This document shows positions 16,722 through 25,896 of a stretch of 64,000 nucleotides of DNA, in pieces (within the stretch, counting starts at the first letter, position 1; every line of letters starts with the position of its first letter). The notes under the pieces were generated by a model. The model searched no databases, had not been told where the DNA came from, and was given only the letters and a program-made list of their open reading frames with translations. The stretch covers positions 124,001 to 188,000 of the forward strand of contig JALOCJ010000001.1 of NCBI GenBank assembly GCA_023227825.1. Reading direction: 5' to 3'. Origin of the DNA: Candidatus Cloacimonas sp. GTDB lineage: Bacteria; Cloacimonadota; Cloacimonadia; Cloacimonadales; Cloacimonadaceae. A program made the translations under genes and the position numbers.

Positions 16722-17563
16722 TGGAAATTATAACCCAAAGAAAAATAGTGTGTTGCCGGTAGGACACTATGATAAGTAAAGGAATAATCCAATTCCAAAT
16801 TCTGAATATAGATGCTTAAACCGGCGTTATAAGTAGCAGGATTTTGATGGACACCGAAACGAATAGCTAAGGGTTCTAATAAATGTGCTTCCACTCCCCC
16901 CATAAATTCAGTTTCTTTGGCAAAGTCCTTTTTCACTTCTATAGAAGTAGTCACTTTCTCATAAGGAATATAAGCAATTCCCAAAGCCATTTTACTGGGC
17001 AGGTCTATCTGATTTTCATCTCCCATTTTGGCTTTATTGATATTGGTAACAGCAAAGGCAATATGAGTTCTGGTATGCAAAACTGCCAGGGCACCCAAAT
17101 CAATGCCCAAAGCAGTATCGTCATCTTCACCATCCATACTTAAGCGATAAAAATTGCCAGTATAACCGAAAGAAATTTGCGAATGGATATCCTGCAATAA
17201 ATAGAAACTGTGTGCCAAACTATAAACCTGTTCACTCATCAGATTTACATCCTCAAAATCCACATCCATTGCTTTTGCTCCAATAGCTACTGTTCCCAGA
17301 TTTTTAGGAAGTTTATAACCCAAAGCCACAGTTTTCAATTCACTGAAGTCCTGATTGTAGAGTTGAGAAAAGCTAAGTTTTGCACTAAAAGCAGTATTAA
17401 TCAGCCCGGCAGGATTGAAAAATATAGCATTGGCATCTTTGGAAACAGCTGTATAAGCACCACCCATTCCCCTGGCTATGGCAGAGGGTTGATAATCATC
17501 AAACACAGCTAAAAGTAATGCGGACTGTATTAGAAGCAGACAGATAAACAAAAATTTTTTCAT
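16718..17563 (-). CDS. PorV/PorQ-like outer-membrane beta-barrel protein
   Basis: 281 aa with signal peptide MKKFLFICLLLIQSALLLA, then ARGMGGAYTAVSKDANAIFFNPAGL, the hallmark of the PorV/OMPP1-FadL/UPF0164 group, and amphipathic strands ending in an aromatic residue (SLGYNFQ). In type IX secretion PorV shuttles cargo bearing C-terminal sorting domains. It lies directly after a secreted protein with such a domain, so a T9SS-like role is plausible but inferred. I chose ATG 17563 (GAGG six bases upstream) over GTG 17575. Confidence 0.8.
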   Translation of the reverse strand: MKKFLFICLLLIQSALLLAVFDDYQPSAIARGMGGAYTAVSKDANAIFFNPAGLINTAFSAKLSFSQLYNQDFSELKTVALGYKLPKNLGTVAIGAKAMDVDFEDVNLMSEQVYSLAHSFYLLQDIHSQISFGYTGNFYRLSMDGEDDDTALGIDLGALAVLHTRTHIAFAVTNINKAKMGDENQIDLPSKMALGIAYIPYEKVTTSIEVKKDFAKETEFMGGVEAHLLEPLAIRFGVHQNPATYNAGLSIYIQNLELDYSFTYHSVLPATHYFSLGYNFQ

Positions 17564-17571
17564 TATAAACC

Positions 17572-19005
17572 TCACTTCAAAGCGCTTTTAATAACAATGG
17601 GCTGAACAGTATTATCTTTATCACCGCTACTGCGATCGGTAACCTCCAAATGACAGTAATACAAACCAGGAGTTAGTAATTTCAAATTAGAGTCGCGTCC
17701 ATTCCATTTATATTCTTCAATTCCAGTTGCAGAAGTTATATTTTTATGCACAGGTGTGTAAACCAAACGACCCTGTACATCATAAATTCTGATAATTGCC
17801 TTGGAAAGATAGCCGGTTTTGGTTCCGTAGCTGATTATAATTTCCTCTCCCCTCTCCGGATTAAAGATATTTTTCTTATCTCCTTGTTGGTTAATATTCA
17901 GATAGGCAATTTTTTTCTGAATCTTAGTTATAACCGAACCGTCAATCAGGTTATTAACTTCCGTTTCATTATATTTGAAAGAGATAAGGTCAATTATGTG
18001 TTCTCCATAAACAAGAGGTCTCACCAAAATTTTAATTAACAGGGCATCATTGTTTGGATATATTATTCCGTCCTGAGAAAAATAAGTCCAACTAATAGTA
18101 TCTCCACCGGCACTAATATTAAAATCAGGCATTTCATAGGTTAAAGTGCTATCAATCTCCAATCCCGAAAAAATAAGCTCAGCGGGATTAACTTTGAAAG
18201 TAACAGAATAACTCATCACTCCCCATTCGGACTTAATTTTAGTGCTAATTAAACTCATAGAGATATCTGTATTCAGAGCTGGATCAGTTGTAGGATCGGT
18301 TCTTACAATTTTTATTATGGAATTCTCTATGGTATCCTGCTTAATCATATCACTGGCATTACGAGGATTCAGTTTATACCCGGCACTGCTGTGAAAATCT
18401 ACAATTCCTTGAATAATATACCAAATCTCACCAATAACAATGGAACTCGCCGGTATAGAATATAATCCATTATCTACCATTGCCCAAATATTGCTGCTGT
18501 CTGCTATTAAAAATTGGCCGTAACCATCTGGAGTGGACTTAATTGTAACATCCTGAAATCTGACCAATACACCTTCATACTTTTCATTTTCCGGATGATT
18601 AGTTCCGGAAGGTATATCTGCTGTAGATAATTCCAGAAATGGCGGCAGAGGATTTCCCTGTGAAATTATTTCATAAGCGCTTACATTGACAAATTCAGTT
18701 AAATTATAATATTCATCAACCGATCCGGTAAGCTGAACCAGATCTCCTAAACTAACAACATTGCTAGTATTTCTATGATAAACATAAAGCCCGCTCCATT
18801 CACCTCCTTCCGCATCTGCAATATAAAAAGCAGAATTGGGAATTATATGAGTTACGATTCCTTGAACAGTAACTGTTTGATTATAGTAAGGTGAATTGCC
18901 TGAGGGATCGGTAGTATATTGAATGTCGTGACAGGTAAGAACTGTCTGAGCTGATATTCCTACTACCAGGAAAATTGCCAGAAAGGAAAGAAGATAATTC
19001 TTCAT
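17572..19005 (-). CDS. Secreted OB-fold protein with C-terminal FlgD/sorting-type domain
   Basis: 477 aa. Signal peptide (MKNYLLSFLAIFLVVGISAQ), then a segment YNQTVTVQGIVTHIIPNSAFYIAD resembling OB-fold domains found in secreted nuclease-associated proteins (residues ~30-200), a cohesin/Ig-like middle, and a FlgD-like C-terminal domain (IRIYDVQGRLVY, WNGRDSNLKLLTPGLYYCHL). No catalytic site is recognised. Immediately upstream of the PorV-like gene, one base after lspA. Confidence 0.75.
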   Translation of the reverse strand: MKNYLLSFLAIFLVVGISAQTVLTCHDIQYTTDPSGNSPYYNQTVTVQGIVTHIIPNSAFYIADAEGGEWSGLYVYHRNTSNVVSLGDLVQLTGSVDEYYNLTEFVNVSAYEIISQGNPLPPFLELSTADIPSGTNHPENEKYEGVLVRFQDVTIKSTPDGYGQFLIADSSNIWAMVDNGLYSIPASSIVIGEIWYIIQGIVDFHSSAGYKLNPRNASDMIKQDTIENSIIKIVRTDPTTDPALNTDISMSLISTKIKSEWGVMSYSVTFKVNPAELIFSGLEIDSTLTYEMPDFNISAGGDTISWTYFSQDGIIYPNNDALLIKILVRPLVYGEHIIDLISFKYNETEVNNLIDGSVITKIQKKIAYLNINQQGDKKNIFNPERGEEIIISYGTKTGYLSKAIIRIYDVQGRLVYTPVHKNITSATGIEEYKWNGRDSNLKLLTPGLYYCHLEVTDRSSGDKDNTVQPIVIKSALK

Positions 19006-19572
19006 TTATAGCTCCATATTAATTTCACTGATTTCTATCTTGTCTGTTGTTTCGGGAAGAGGGCTTGGCTTATCTTTGATAAACAGCATATCAATGAGCA
19101 GCAAAACTACACCAATAAAAATTGAACTGTCTGCTATGTTAAACACGGGAAAACGTTCCATAATAAAATCGGGAAAATCCATAGAGAAAAAGTCCGTTAC
19201 TGGTCCAAATAAAACCCGGTCTATCAAATTACCCAAAGCTCCACCTAAAACCAAACCGAAAGCAATAACCTGAATCTTATGCTGAGCATAATGTAATAAA
19301 TAAATAATAATACCTACCACTAAAACCGTTACACAGATGAAAAATATCCTGTTTATTAAATCACTGCCAAAACCAAAGGAAAAAGCAGCACCACTATTTT
19401 GGACTCTAACCAAAATAAATGTATCGCTAAATAAATCCTGTAAAATAGGAATAATTTCATATAATTCCATATTTACCCGCACCAAAGTTTTGGTTAATTG
19501 ATCCAAAACCAAAATTAGGAGCATAATAACATAAGCAGGAGCTGTTTTTAACTGTGTCCGAGGTTGTTTCAA
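19006..19572 (-). CDS. lspA: Lipoprotein signal peptidase II
   Basis: 188 aa, four membrane helices; catalytic aspartates D118 (GNLIDRV) and D148 (FNIADSS) with conserved N59 and NSGAAFSF. Removes signal peptides from diacylated prolipoproteins at the cytoplasmic membrane. It overlaps the DksA-like gene by ATGA; a dksA-lspA order is common in several phyla. The short C-terminal tail is longer than in E. coli. Confidence 0.95.
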   Translation of the reverse strand: MKQPRTQLKTAPAYVIMLLILVLDQLTKTLVRVNMELYEIIPILQDLFSDTFILVRVQNSGAAFSFGFGSDLINRIFFICVTVLVVGIIIYLLHYAQHKIQVIAFGLVLGGALGNLIDRVLFGPVTDFFSMDFPDFIMERFPVFNIADSSIFIGVVLLLIDMLFIKDKPSPLPETTDKIEISEINMEL

Positions 19573-19970
19573 CGCTTTTGCCGCCTTTTTTTATCTTCGT
19601 TTTTCTCTTTGCAGGCAACACAGCAGGTAGCGTAAGGAATAATTTCCAAGCGGGTTTCTTGGATAAATTCACCGCAAAATTCACAAATACCATAGGTTCC
19701 ATCAGCTATTCTTTGGAGTGCTTCATTAAGCTGCCGAATTTTTTCTCTCTCAGTTTCCAGCATCATAACTGTCTGTTCCATAAGGTTAGTATCTGAACCC
19801 TGATCTGCTTGATGAAAAGCATAACTGGAAAGGTCACCACTGCTTTCACGAGCACCCAAACTTTGTTCTTTATTGATGCTATCAATATAGGCAATGCTTT
19901 CCTGTAATTCAGCCCGAATAACTTCTTCGTAATGTTTCAATTTTTCAGGCGGTAACTTCTTCGTTGCCAT
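19569..19970 (-). CDS. DksA/TraR-family zinc-finger protein
   Basis: 133 aa. N-terminal coiled coil, then a C-terminal zinc finger: CEFC (C96, C99) and CCVAC (C117, C120). Family members bind the RNA polymerase secondary channel and modulate rRNA and stringent transcription. The tip motif differs from E. coli DksA (ADQGSD rather than DxxDxA). ATG 19970 follows AGGAGA; the longer frame to 20015 lacks a Shine-Dalgarno. Confidence 0.88.
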   Translation of the reverse strand: MATKKLPPEKLKHYEEVIRAELQESIAYIDSINKEQSLGARESSGDLSSYAFHQADQGSDTNLMEQTVMMLETEREKIRQLNEALQRIADGTYGICEFCGEFIQETRLEIIPYATCCVACKEKNEDKKRRQKR

Positions 19971-20030
19971 TATATTCTCCTTTGGTGTTGAACTTCCAAA
20001 AATAAAATTATTCAAATATTATAATACCAA

Positions 20031-20864
20031 TTATGATGTCAATGAAAAAGTCCTTGTTAACCTTAAAATCAATTCTGCTATTAACTTTTGTAGAAGTTTT
20101 CCTGATTTATCAGCAATTCTTTGGATTTCTTCCTGACTATGTGCTAAATTATGAAACAGATTACTATAGTTAGTCACTATTGAATAGCCAAGAACTTTAA
20201 GCCCTGAATGGCGTGCTGTTATTACTTCCGGAACTGTAGACATTCCAACAAGGTCCGCTCCCCAGGAAGCAAAAGCGAAACACTCAGCTTTCGTTTCTAA
20301 AGAAGGTCCTGTAACTGCTATATAAACACCTTTAGCTGTTTTAATTCCCAAATCTAAAGCTACTTCATCTGCCAGCAAACATAGTTCAGGATCGTAGGGA
20401 TTATTCAAGGAAGGAAATCTTTCACCAAAGTCATCATCATTCATTCCTATTAAGGGATTAGTACCCATAAAGTTAATATGATCCTGCAGTTGCACAATTG
20501 TTCCTGGTTCCAGTTCTTTTCTCAAACTTCCGGAAGCATTAGTAACTATTAAGATCTTTATTCCTAATGCTGATAAAACTCTAACCGGAAAAACAACTTC
20601 CTGCATTGAATAGCCCTCATAATAATGAAAACGTCCCTGCAAAAAAAGAACAGGAACTCCCTCAACTTCACACAATAACAAGTTTCCTTTATGAGTGGGA
20701 GCCGTGCTTTGAACAAAGCCAGGTATTTGATTATAAGTTATAGAATAAAGTATTGGATATGCTTCTGCTGACTTACTCAATCCCGTTCCTAAAATAACTG
20801 CAATTTCGGGCTCTTTAGGTAATTTGGTTTTCAGCCAGGCAGAGGTATTTTTGTAACTGCTCAT
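20031..20864 (-). CDS. punA: Purine nucleoside phosphorylase (trimeric class)
   Basis: 277 aa. Phosphate-site and base-site motifs: VILGTGLSK, THKGNL, GRFHYYEGY, NASGSL, DHINFMGTNPL, VGMSTVPEV, and TNYS in the base pocket. Cleaves guanosine/inosine with phosphate, as expected for low-molecular-mass PNPs. Abuts the DivIVA gene and lies 60 bp before the DksA-like gene. Confidence 0.93.
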   Translation of the reverse strand: MSSYKNTSAWLKTKLPKEPEIAVILGTGLSKSAEAYPILYSITYNQIPGFVQSTAPTHKGNLLLCEVEGVPVLFLQGRFHYYEGYSMQEVVFPVRVLSALGIKILIVTNASGSLRKELEPGTIVQLQDHINFMGTNPLIGMNDDDFGERFPSLNNPYDPELCLLADEVALDLGIKTAKGVYIAVTGPSLETKAECFAFASWGADLVGMSTVPEVITARHSGLKVLGYSIVTNYSNLFHNLAHSQEEIQRIADKSGKLLQKLIAELILRLTRTFSLTS

Positions 20865-21449
20865 TTATTTGCTCTTTTCTGTTGGGGTTTCAGTATGTTC
20901 TGGTTGGGGAACAAATTCTTCTTTTATTTGATGAAATTCGCTATCTAACCTTAATTCACTGTCTTTACTTAAAAGAGGGTCTTTGCTTATTCTATCCTGA
21001 AAGCTTTGCAGCTCCACCTTAAACTGAATCAGGAACTGTCTTTTCTGTTCCTTTAATTGCAGATATTGATGTTCCAAAACACTTAAATATTGTTTTGCTT
21101 CCTGGATAGCTCGCTTAGCTTTCAGGTCTGCTTCTTTAATGATATTTTCTGCTTCCTTACGAGCGTTGGCAATAATATCTGCTTTAGTTTTTTCTGCAAA
21201 AACAAGGGTTCTACTAATCAATTCTTCTCGTCTTTTTAATTCTTCTACAACATTTCCGGCTTGCAAAGCTTCTTGTTTCACTTCATTTTGTTTTTGTTCC
21301 TGACGCGCCAGTTCTCTTTCCAGCTGTTTTTGAAATGCCTCAACCTCTGAAGCAACCTGGTCTAAAAAAGCACGCACTTCTTTTTTGCTGTAACCAAACA
21401 TTGCAGTGGAAAACTCCTGATGTCTTATATCCAAAGGAAATAGGGGCAT
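20865..21449 (-). CDS. DivIVA-domain coiled-coil protein
   Basis: 194 aa. The N-terminus PLFPLDIRHQEFSTAMFGYSKKEV matches the DivIVA membrane-curvature-sensing domain; a long coiled coil follows (residues ~35-150), then an acidic tail (EHTETPTEK). DivIVA proteins mark poles and septa. I chose ATG 21449 because GGAGGAG lies just upstream; the longer start at 21461 contains that site. In other phyla divIVA lies next to yggT, as here. Confidence 0.88.
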   Translation of the reverse strand: MPLFPLDIRHQEFSTAMFGYSKKEVRAFLDQVASEVEAFQKQLERELARQEQKQNEVKQEALQAGNVVEELKRREELISRTLVFAEKTKADIIANARKEAENIIKEADLKAKRAIQEAKQYLSVLEHQYLQLKEQKRQFLIQFKVELQSFQDRISKDPLLSKDSELRLDSEFHQIKEEFVPQPEHTETPTEKSK

Positions 21450-21462
21450 AAACTCCTCCATC

Positions 21463-21735
21463 TTACATTAACGAAGCTAAAAGCCGCGATAATAAATCAA
21501 GTAGAAAAAAGGCAATTATCGGTGATAAATCCAAACCCATTAGCGGAGGTAAAATACGACGGATTAGACCTAAAACCGGTTCCGTAATAGTTATTAGAAA
21601 GTGGTATACACGATTATACGGATTCCTGACTATCCAGGAAGCAAATACCCTCGCTATGATTAAAATATTATAGATCTGAATAATGCGAATAGCAAACAGT
21701 ATTATGGAACCTGTTAAACTGGTTGTATATATCAA
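21463..21735 (-). CDS. YggT-family membrane protein
   Basis: 90 aa, two membrane helices with the YggT signatures (RVFASWIVRNPYNRVYHFLITITEPVLGLIRRILPP). Function is poorly defined, linked to cell division and osmotic stress. ATGA overlap with tdk. Confidence 0.9.
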   Translation of the reverse strand: MIYTTSLTGSIILFAIRIIQIYNILIIARVFASWIVRNPYNRVYHFLITITEPVLGLIRRILPPLMGLDLSPIIAFFLLDLLSRLLASLM

Positions 21736-22295
21736 TCCAAAACCTCATGACAATTTCTGCAACGAGCTTCATAAGCTTCTGTGGAACCAACCAGAATTTG
21801 TTCATCCTTATGAATTGTGCGTTGAGTTCTATTGGCAGGATTTCCGCAAATCACACAAATAGCTAAATTTTTAGTAACATATTCTGCCACTGCCATTAGT
21901 TGAGGCATACTGCCAAAAGGTTCTCCCTTATAATCCTGATCCAAACCGGCTACAATAACTCTATAACCCCTGTCTGCCAAATCATTACAAATACCAACTA
22001 TGGAGGATTCAAAAAATTGTGCTTCATCAATAGCTATTATTTTTACATCATCATCCAGATAGCTGTAAATTTCTCCAGGAGAAGCAATCGGAATTGAAGG
22101 TGCCTGCATTTGTGAATGAGAAACAATGTTATTCGCATCGTAACGATTATCAATAACCGGCTTAAAAACCAGCACTTTTTGTTTAGCATATTCGGCACGT
22201 CTGATTCTCCGAATCAATTCTTCCGTTTTACCACTGAACATACTTCCACAAATTACTTCTATCCAGCCCGTTTTCTGATTTACAATATTCAGCAT
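21732..22295 (-). CDS. tdk: Thymidine kinase (type II, zinc-binding)
   Basis: 187 aa. P-loop GSMFSGKT (17-24), catalytic-site DEAQFF, and four cysteines of the lasso zinc site (CVICG, CRNC). Phosphorylates thymidine for salvage. Ribosome-binding site GGGAGG before ATG 22295. First gene of the nine-gene leftward operon. Confidence 0.95.
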   Translation of the reverse strand: MLNIVNQKTGWIEVICGSMFSGKTEELIRRIRRAEYAKQKVLVFKPVIDNRYDANNIVSHSQMQAPSIPIASPGEIYSYLDDDVKIIAIDEAQFFESSIVGICNDLADRGYRVIVAGLDQDYKGEPFGSMPQLMAVAEYVTKNLAICVICGNPANRTQRTIHKDEQILVGSTEAYEARCRNCHEVLD

Positions 22296-22716
22296 CCTTT
22301 ATCCTCCCTTAAGAAAAATATTCCTGTTACCAAGTCCTGCATCTCCCCTTTTTTGTCAATTCCTCATTTAATATCATTTTTAGAATGAAAAGTAATTAGT
22401 CATTCCTGTAAAAGCAGAAAACCACATAATTATTAACAAAAAGGAAGCGCGGTTTCAATAAAAAACAATACACCTAAAACATAGATCCTCCTTTCGCAAA
22501 AAACACTTTTGCCTCTATGGTGTACAAACCAAAGTTACAATTATCTTATTACTAACCTTTTCTTACAGTAAAACATCCTTCAGGCAACCATAAAGTTCCC
22601 GTTTACGCTTCATTTTCTTCAGTTCAAAGTATTGTTCCGTTTCCTGAAAATATCAAACTAACTGAAAGCAGGAACAAAATAAAAAATACTAATTCTCTTG
22701 GAACAGCCCGACAGCA
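22296..22716. other. Intergenic region upstream of tdk
   Basis: About 420 bp; it must hold the tdk promoter and the end of the lipoprotein transcript. I see no gene, RNA gene or strong inverted repeat. Confidence 0.5.
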
Positions 22717-22998
22717 TCAATTTCCTGTTACTATGGTTTCATATTTAATCAGGAAGAAAAGAAAGGTAGTGTTATAATCAACTGTAGAAATATTAGTTAT
22801 TCCACCATTTTCCGCTGCCTTGGCAATAGCAGCATTTTTATTAGCTATAGGAGGAATACCCAATATACTGATTTGTGAATAAACACCTTGTTTTTCGCCC
22901 AATGGGTTAGAGGTAGCGCAAATCGGTTTGTTCATCGTGCAGGAACTGATAATTACAAGTAACAGTATCACTGCGAGAAGTTTTGGTAGTTGTTTCAT
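22717..22998 (-). CDS. TRL-like small lipoprotein
   Basis: 93 aa. Lipobox VIISSC (C20) after an 18-residue hydrophobic signal. The rest (SNPLGEKQGVYSQISILGIPPIANKNAAIAKAAENGGITNISTVD ends in an ETIVTGN tail) matches the TRL-like lipoprotein family of unknown function. Ribosome-binding site AGGAG. Confidence 0.75.
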   Translation of the reverse strand: MKQLPKLLAVILLLVIISSCTMNKPICATSNPLGEKQGVYSQISILGIPPIANKNAAIAKAAENGGITNISTVDYNTTFLFFLIKYETIVTGN

Positions 22999-23008
22999 TT
23001 TTGTTTCT

Positions 23009-23111
23009 CCTTTATTAAGACACCTATCCGGGTCTTATATTTATAAGGTGGTTGACAGGGATGTCAACCTTCCTCCTTTATTAAAATACCAATCCAGGTT
23101 TCATATTTATA
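23009..23111. repeat. Hairpin repeat between two ~40-bp direct repeats
   Basis: Imperfect direct repeats at 23009-23048 and 23072-23111 (both begin CTCCTTTATTAA and share CCTATCC/CCAATCC and CATATTTATA parts) flank a GGTT-stem hairpin copy (23050-23069). This looks like a duplication associated with the repeat. Confidence 0.6.
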
Positions 23112-23307
23112 GATAACAGTTCTCTTCAATGGTATCTTTATTTTGCAGCACAACCCTAAGGAATTGATTTGGGGTAAAAATAAATTCCTTTCATCCTGGA
23201 AATATTCCATTATCATACTCCTTCTATCACACAATTCCACTTGGAAATATAATTATAAATTTGTCAAGTGCAAATTATTTTTTTTTCTACTTTGAAATAA
23301 AATGAGA

Positions 23308-24045
23308 TTAGTTCTGACTAAGGAAATACGCTAAAATAGATGCAGCGGCAGATACATTCAAGGATTCCATTTTCCCCAGCATAGGAATGGAGATTATTTT
23401 TTCAGCTATCTGCAAAATTTCCTCAGAAAGACCTTTAGCTTCATTTCCCAAAGCAACTATATATGGTTCAAAAGGGGGTTCAAAACGGGAAAGAGTTAAT
23501 TTCCCTTTGGCATCCAAAGCGAAAATATGCGCATTAAATTCCTGCAGATTTTCCACTTTACAAAAGACAAATGGAACTTGATAAACAGCTCCCAAAGAGG
23601 CACGAATAACTTTAGGAGAGCTAATTTCACAATTATCAGGTGAAAGAATTAAACTGTTAATATTGAAGGCAGAAGCAATTCTGAAAATTGTTCCCAAATT
23701 ACCAGGATCGCTTATATTGTCCAAATAAAATGCTTTCTGAAAAGCTATTTTCCGGGGTTTAGGTAAGGAAAACAGTCCTGCTATTTTTTGCGGCTGTTCA
23801 GAATCACAAAGTCGTTTCATTCTCTGCCCCGAAACTGTATAATTTATCTCTGCTGAAACAGTTGGTTCGCCTTCCACAATATATAGTTCCCTGGGTTTAA
23901 TACCCCAGGCAAAAAGCTGTTCTAGTGTTCTTTTTCCTTCAACAATTACCAGATCTTCCTGCAAACGATATTTCTTCTGTTTCAGTTTAGCAAGATAGCG
24001 CAGGCGTTCATTACTCAGTTGGAGAAAGGTAATATTTTTCATCAT
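23308..24045 (-). CDS. TrmH/SpoU-family RNA 2'-O-methyltransferase
   Basis: About 245 aa. N-terminal substrate-binding domain (LVIVEGKRTLEQLF) and a SPOUT domain with motif 1 SDPGNLGTIFRIASAF, motif 2 VALGNEAKGLS, and motif 3 IPMLGKMESLNVSAAASILAY forming the knot. Most similar by pattern to the RlmB/23S rRNA subgroup. ATG 24045 (or 24042) chosen over the upstream TTG. A cluster of DnaA boxes lies 48-154 bp upstream. Confidence 0.88.
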   Translation of the reverse strand: MMKNITFLQLSNERLRYLAKLKQKKYRLQEDLVIVEGKRTLEQLFAWGIKPRELYIVEGEPTVSAEINYTVSGQRMKRLCDSEQPQKIAGLFSLPKPRKIAFQKAFYLDNISDPGNLGTIFRIASAFNINSLILSPDNCEISSPKVIRASLGAVYQVPFVFCKVENLQEFNAHIFALDAKGKLTLSRFEPPFEPYIVALGNEAKGLSEEILQIAEKIISIPMLGKMESLNVSAAASILAYFLSQN

Positions 24046-24092
24046 CAACTATTCTGCATTCCAAATTCTCTCATTTTTAATCAGATAGGGAC

Positions 24093-24199
24093 TTATCCAC
24101 AAGCACTGTGGATAACTATAATTTATTAACTGTCTGGAAATAATGGCTGTTATAATTTGTAGAAGCTTTTCCACAAAATTTATCCACAGGTTATCCACA
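24093..24199. promoter_or_regulatory. Cluster of DnaA boxes
   Basis: Four exact TTATCCACA boxes in 107 bp: 24093-24101 (+), 24107-24115 (-), 24180-24188 (+) and 24191-24199 (+), plus a near-match TTTTCCACA at 24167-24175. The first two form a head-to-head pair; the last two are tandem, 2 bp apart. AT-rich DNA lies between. Could be an origin-like site, a DnaA titration site or a DnaA-regulated promoter. Confidence 0.8.
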
Positions 24200-24219
24200 T
24201 GAGACCCAAGCGCATAATT

Positions 24220-25896
24220 TTAGTATAAGATAGTCAGCTTTTTTGTAAATTTCCTGTTTCCCATATACAATCTTAAAATATATACACCCGAGGGTAGAGT
24301 TCTAAATTTCGGTTCTGCAGAAAGCAGGAAATTTCCTTCACCTGAAATCACTTCTCCCAAATATCTATTCATCACTTTTTGACCTCTCAGGTTATAAATC
24401 TCCAGTTGAATTTTACCTGAAAGTTCTTCACTTGCCCACCACCTTAAAACAGCGAGAGAGGTTCCGGAAACAGGATTAGGGTTAATTATTATTGATGCCC
24501 GGGGTTCAGAATAGGTATAATTTCCGGTTAAAGGTTCGCTTTTGTTTCCACTTTGGTCAATAGCTCTTATTTGATATGTTCCAGCTTGGGAAATTTGCAG
24601 CATAATCGTAAACACAGAATTATCGGGACTGGTATAAAAATATTGAGAATGCTCACCCCCATCTTTAATTATTTCATAGTAAAGGGAATCAGGATCAGGA
24701 CCTGCCTGCAGAGAAATTTGCAAGGTATTATAAATCAGGTTTTGGGAAAGCAGCATAGGTTTTTCAGGAGGAAAAGTATCATTTCCGATAGCGGAATTTA
24801 CAAAACTGAGCCATCGTGAGCGAGAAAAATCCAGCTTGTAATATTGTCTCCAACCGTTTTCAAAATTAAATCTGCTGTCTGGAAACCAAATTGCTGCAGT
24901 TCCTATATTTCCCGTTTCTTCAGGATTGGTAAAACAACTGCTGATAACCATAGAATTCCAGAGAGAGAGCAAATTTTGTATTCCGCTATCCCAAACTATT
25001 TGTGCTCTTTCCAAAAAATCTCTGATATCAACATCTGCAAGTCCTGTATTCATAGAATAACAGGAATTGCGAATAGTAAAATATTTAGAGGCAAGAAATC
25101 TTTGGCTTACGGCAAAATTTTTAATTTGTTGCATAAACTGAGGCATTATTTCTGTTTTAACTACTGAACAGGTAACAGTCCAAAGAGCTCCACCGGGATT
25201 TATACCTTGACCCGGCAAATAGGAAGAAACATAGAGCTCGGGAATCTGCGTTAAAAGTTGATCAAAGTCACTCTCAAAAAGGGGAATAATATCTTCATAA
25301 GGAAAACCATATTGGGGAACAAGGTCTTCTGAACCGATTATATAATCTGCAAAGGATTGAATTTCATTAATCACTTCAATACATTGCATACTACAAGCAT
25401 CAAATAATAAAATATCCAAATGAGGAATATCGGATAGTGCTAAAACCAGTTCTCCTCCGGAAACACTAATCAGGTCTTGAGCATTATCATCAGGACAAAT
25501 CCATTTGCCTGTGTTAGCTTTATACCAACTATCCCCATGAGACCAGATAATCAACATTTTGCGCTGAGCAGGATAGCGGTTGAAACCCCATTTTATGTAA
25601 TTGTTCAAAGTATTGGGATCGCCACTATTAATATTACCCAAATTGGCTAAAATCGGCGAAGTTATCTGTTCCGAATTATCCTGTTGAATTCTATAGCGTT
25701 TTGCTCCTTCGGGAAAATCAGCTTGAACAATTAAGTTCAAATTCGCAGGTTGGGCAACACTTTCCATAGAATTAATATCTAATCTGCCCATTTGTGCCAA
25801 ATTATTATCGGCAGCCATATAAACAAGGACAGTCCAATTTTCAGCATTTAGGAAAATGCCGATAGTAAGCAGAAAGATAACCAGGAAATATTTCAA
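24220..25896 (-). CDS. Secreted clostripain-type cysteine protease (C11)
   Basis: 558 aa. Signal peptide MKYFLVIFLLTIGIFLNA, then a C11 catalytic domain: H120 (IIWSHGDSW) and C168 (LLFDACSMQ). C-terminal portion: a fibronectin-like region and a YPNPF-like/FlgD-type sorting domain (INPNPVSGT, IEIYNLRGQKVMN, LPSGVYILRLYMG, ending KLTILY). Predicted cell-surface arginine-type peptidase exported by a T9SS-like route. Overlaps butyrate kinase by ATGA. Confidence 0.87.
   Translation of the reverse strand: MKYFLVIFLLTIGIFLNAENWTVLVYMAADNNLAQMGRLDINSMESVAQPANLNLIVQADFPEGAKRYRIQQDNSEQITSPILANLGNINSGDPNTLNNYIKWGFNRYPAQRKMLIIWSHGDSWYKANTGKWICPDDNAQDLISVSGGELVLALSDIPHLDILLFDACSMQCIEVINEIQSFADYIIGSEDLVPQYGFPYEDIIPLFESDFDQLLTQIPELYVSSYLPGQGINPGGALWTVTCSVVKTEIMPQFMQQIKNFAVSQRFLASKYFTIRNSCYSMNTGLADVDIRDFLERAQIVWDSGIQNLLSLWNSMVISSCFTNPEETGNIGTAAIWFPDSRFNFENGWRQYYKLDFSRSRWLSFVNSAIGNDTFPPEKPMLLSQNLIYNTLQISLQAGPDPDSLYYEIIKDGGEHSQYFYTSPDNSVFTIMLQISQAGTYQIRAIDQSGNKSEPLTGNYTYSEPRASIIINPNPVSGTSLAVLRWWASEELSGKIQLEIYNLRGQKVMNRYLGEVISGEGNFLLSAEPKFRTLPSGVYILRLYMGNRKFTKKLTILY

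Noticed and set aside
24093..24199. Firm origin-of-replication call
   Set aside because: DnaA boxes alone are not enough; no dnaA, dnaN or parAB genes nearby and no skew data.
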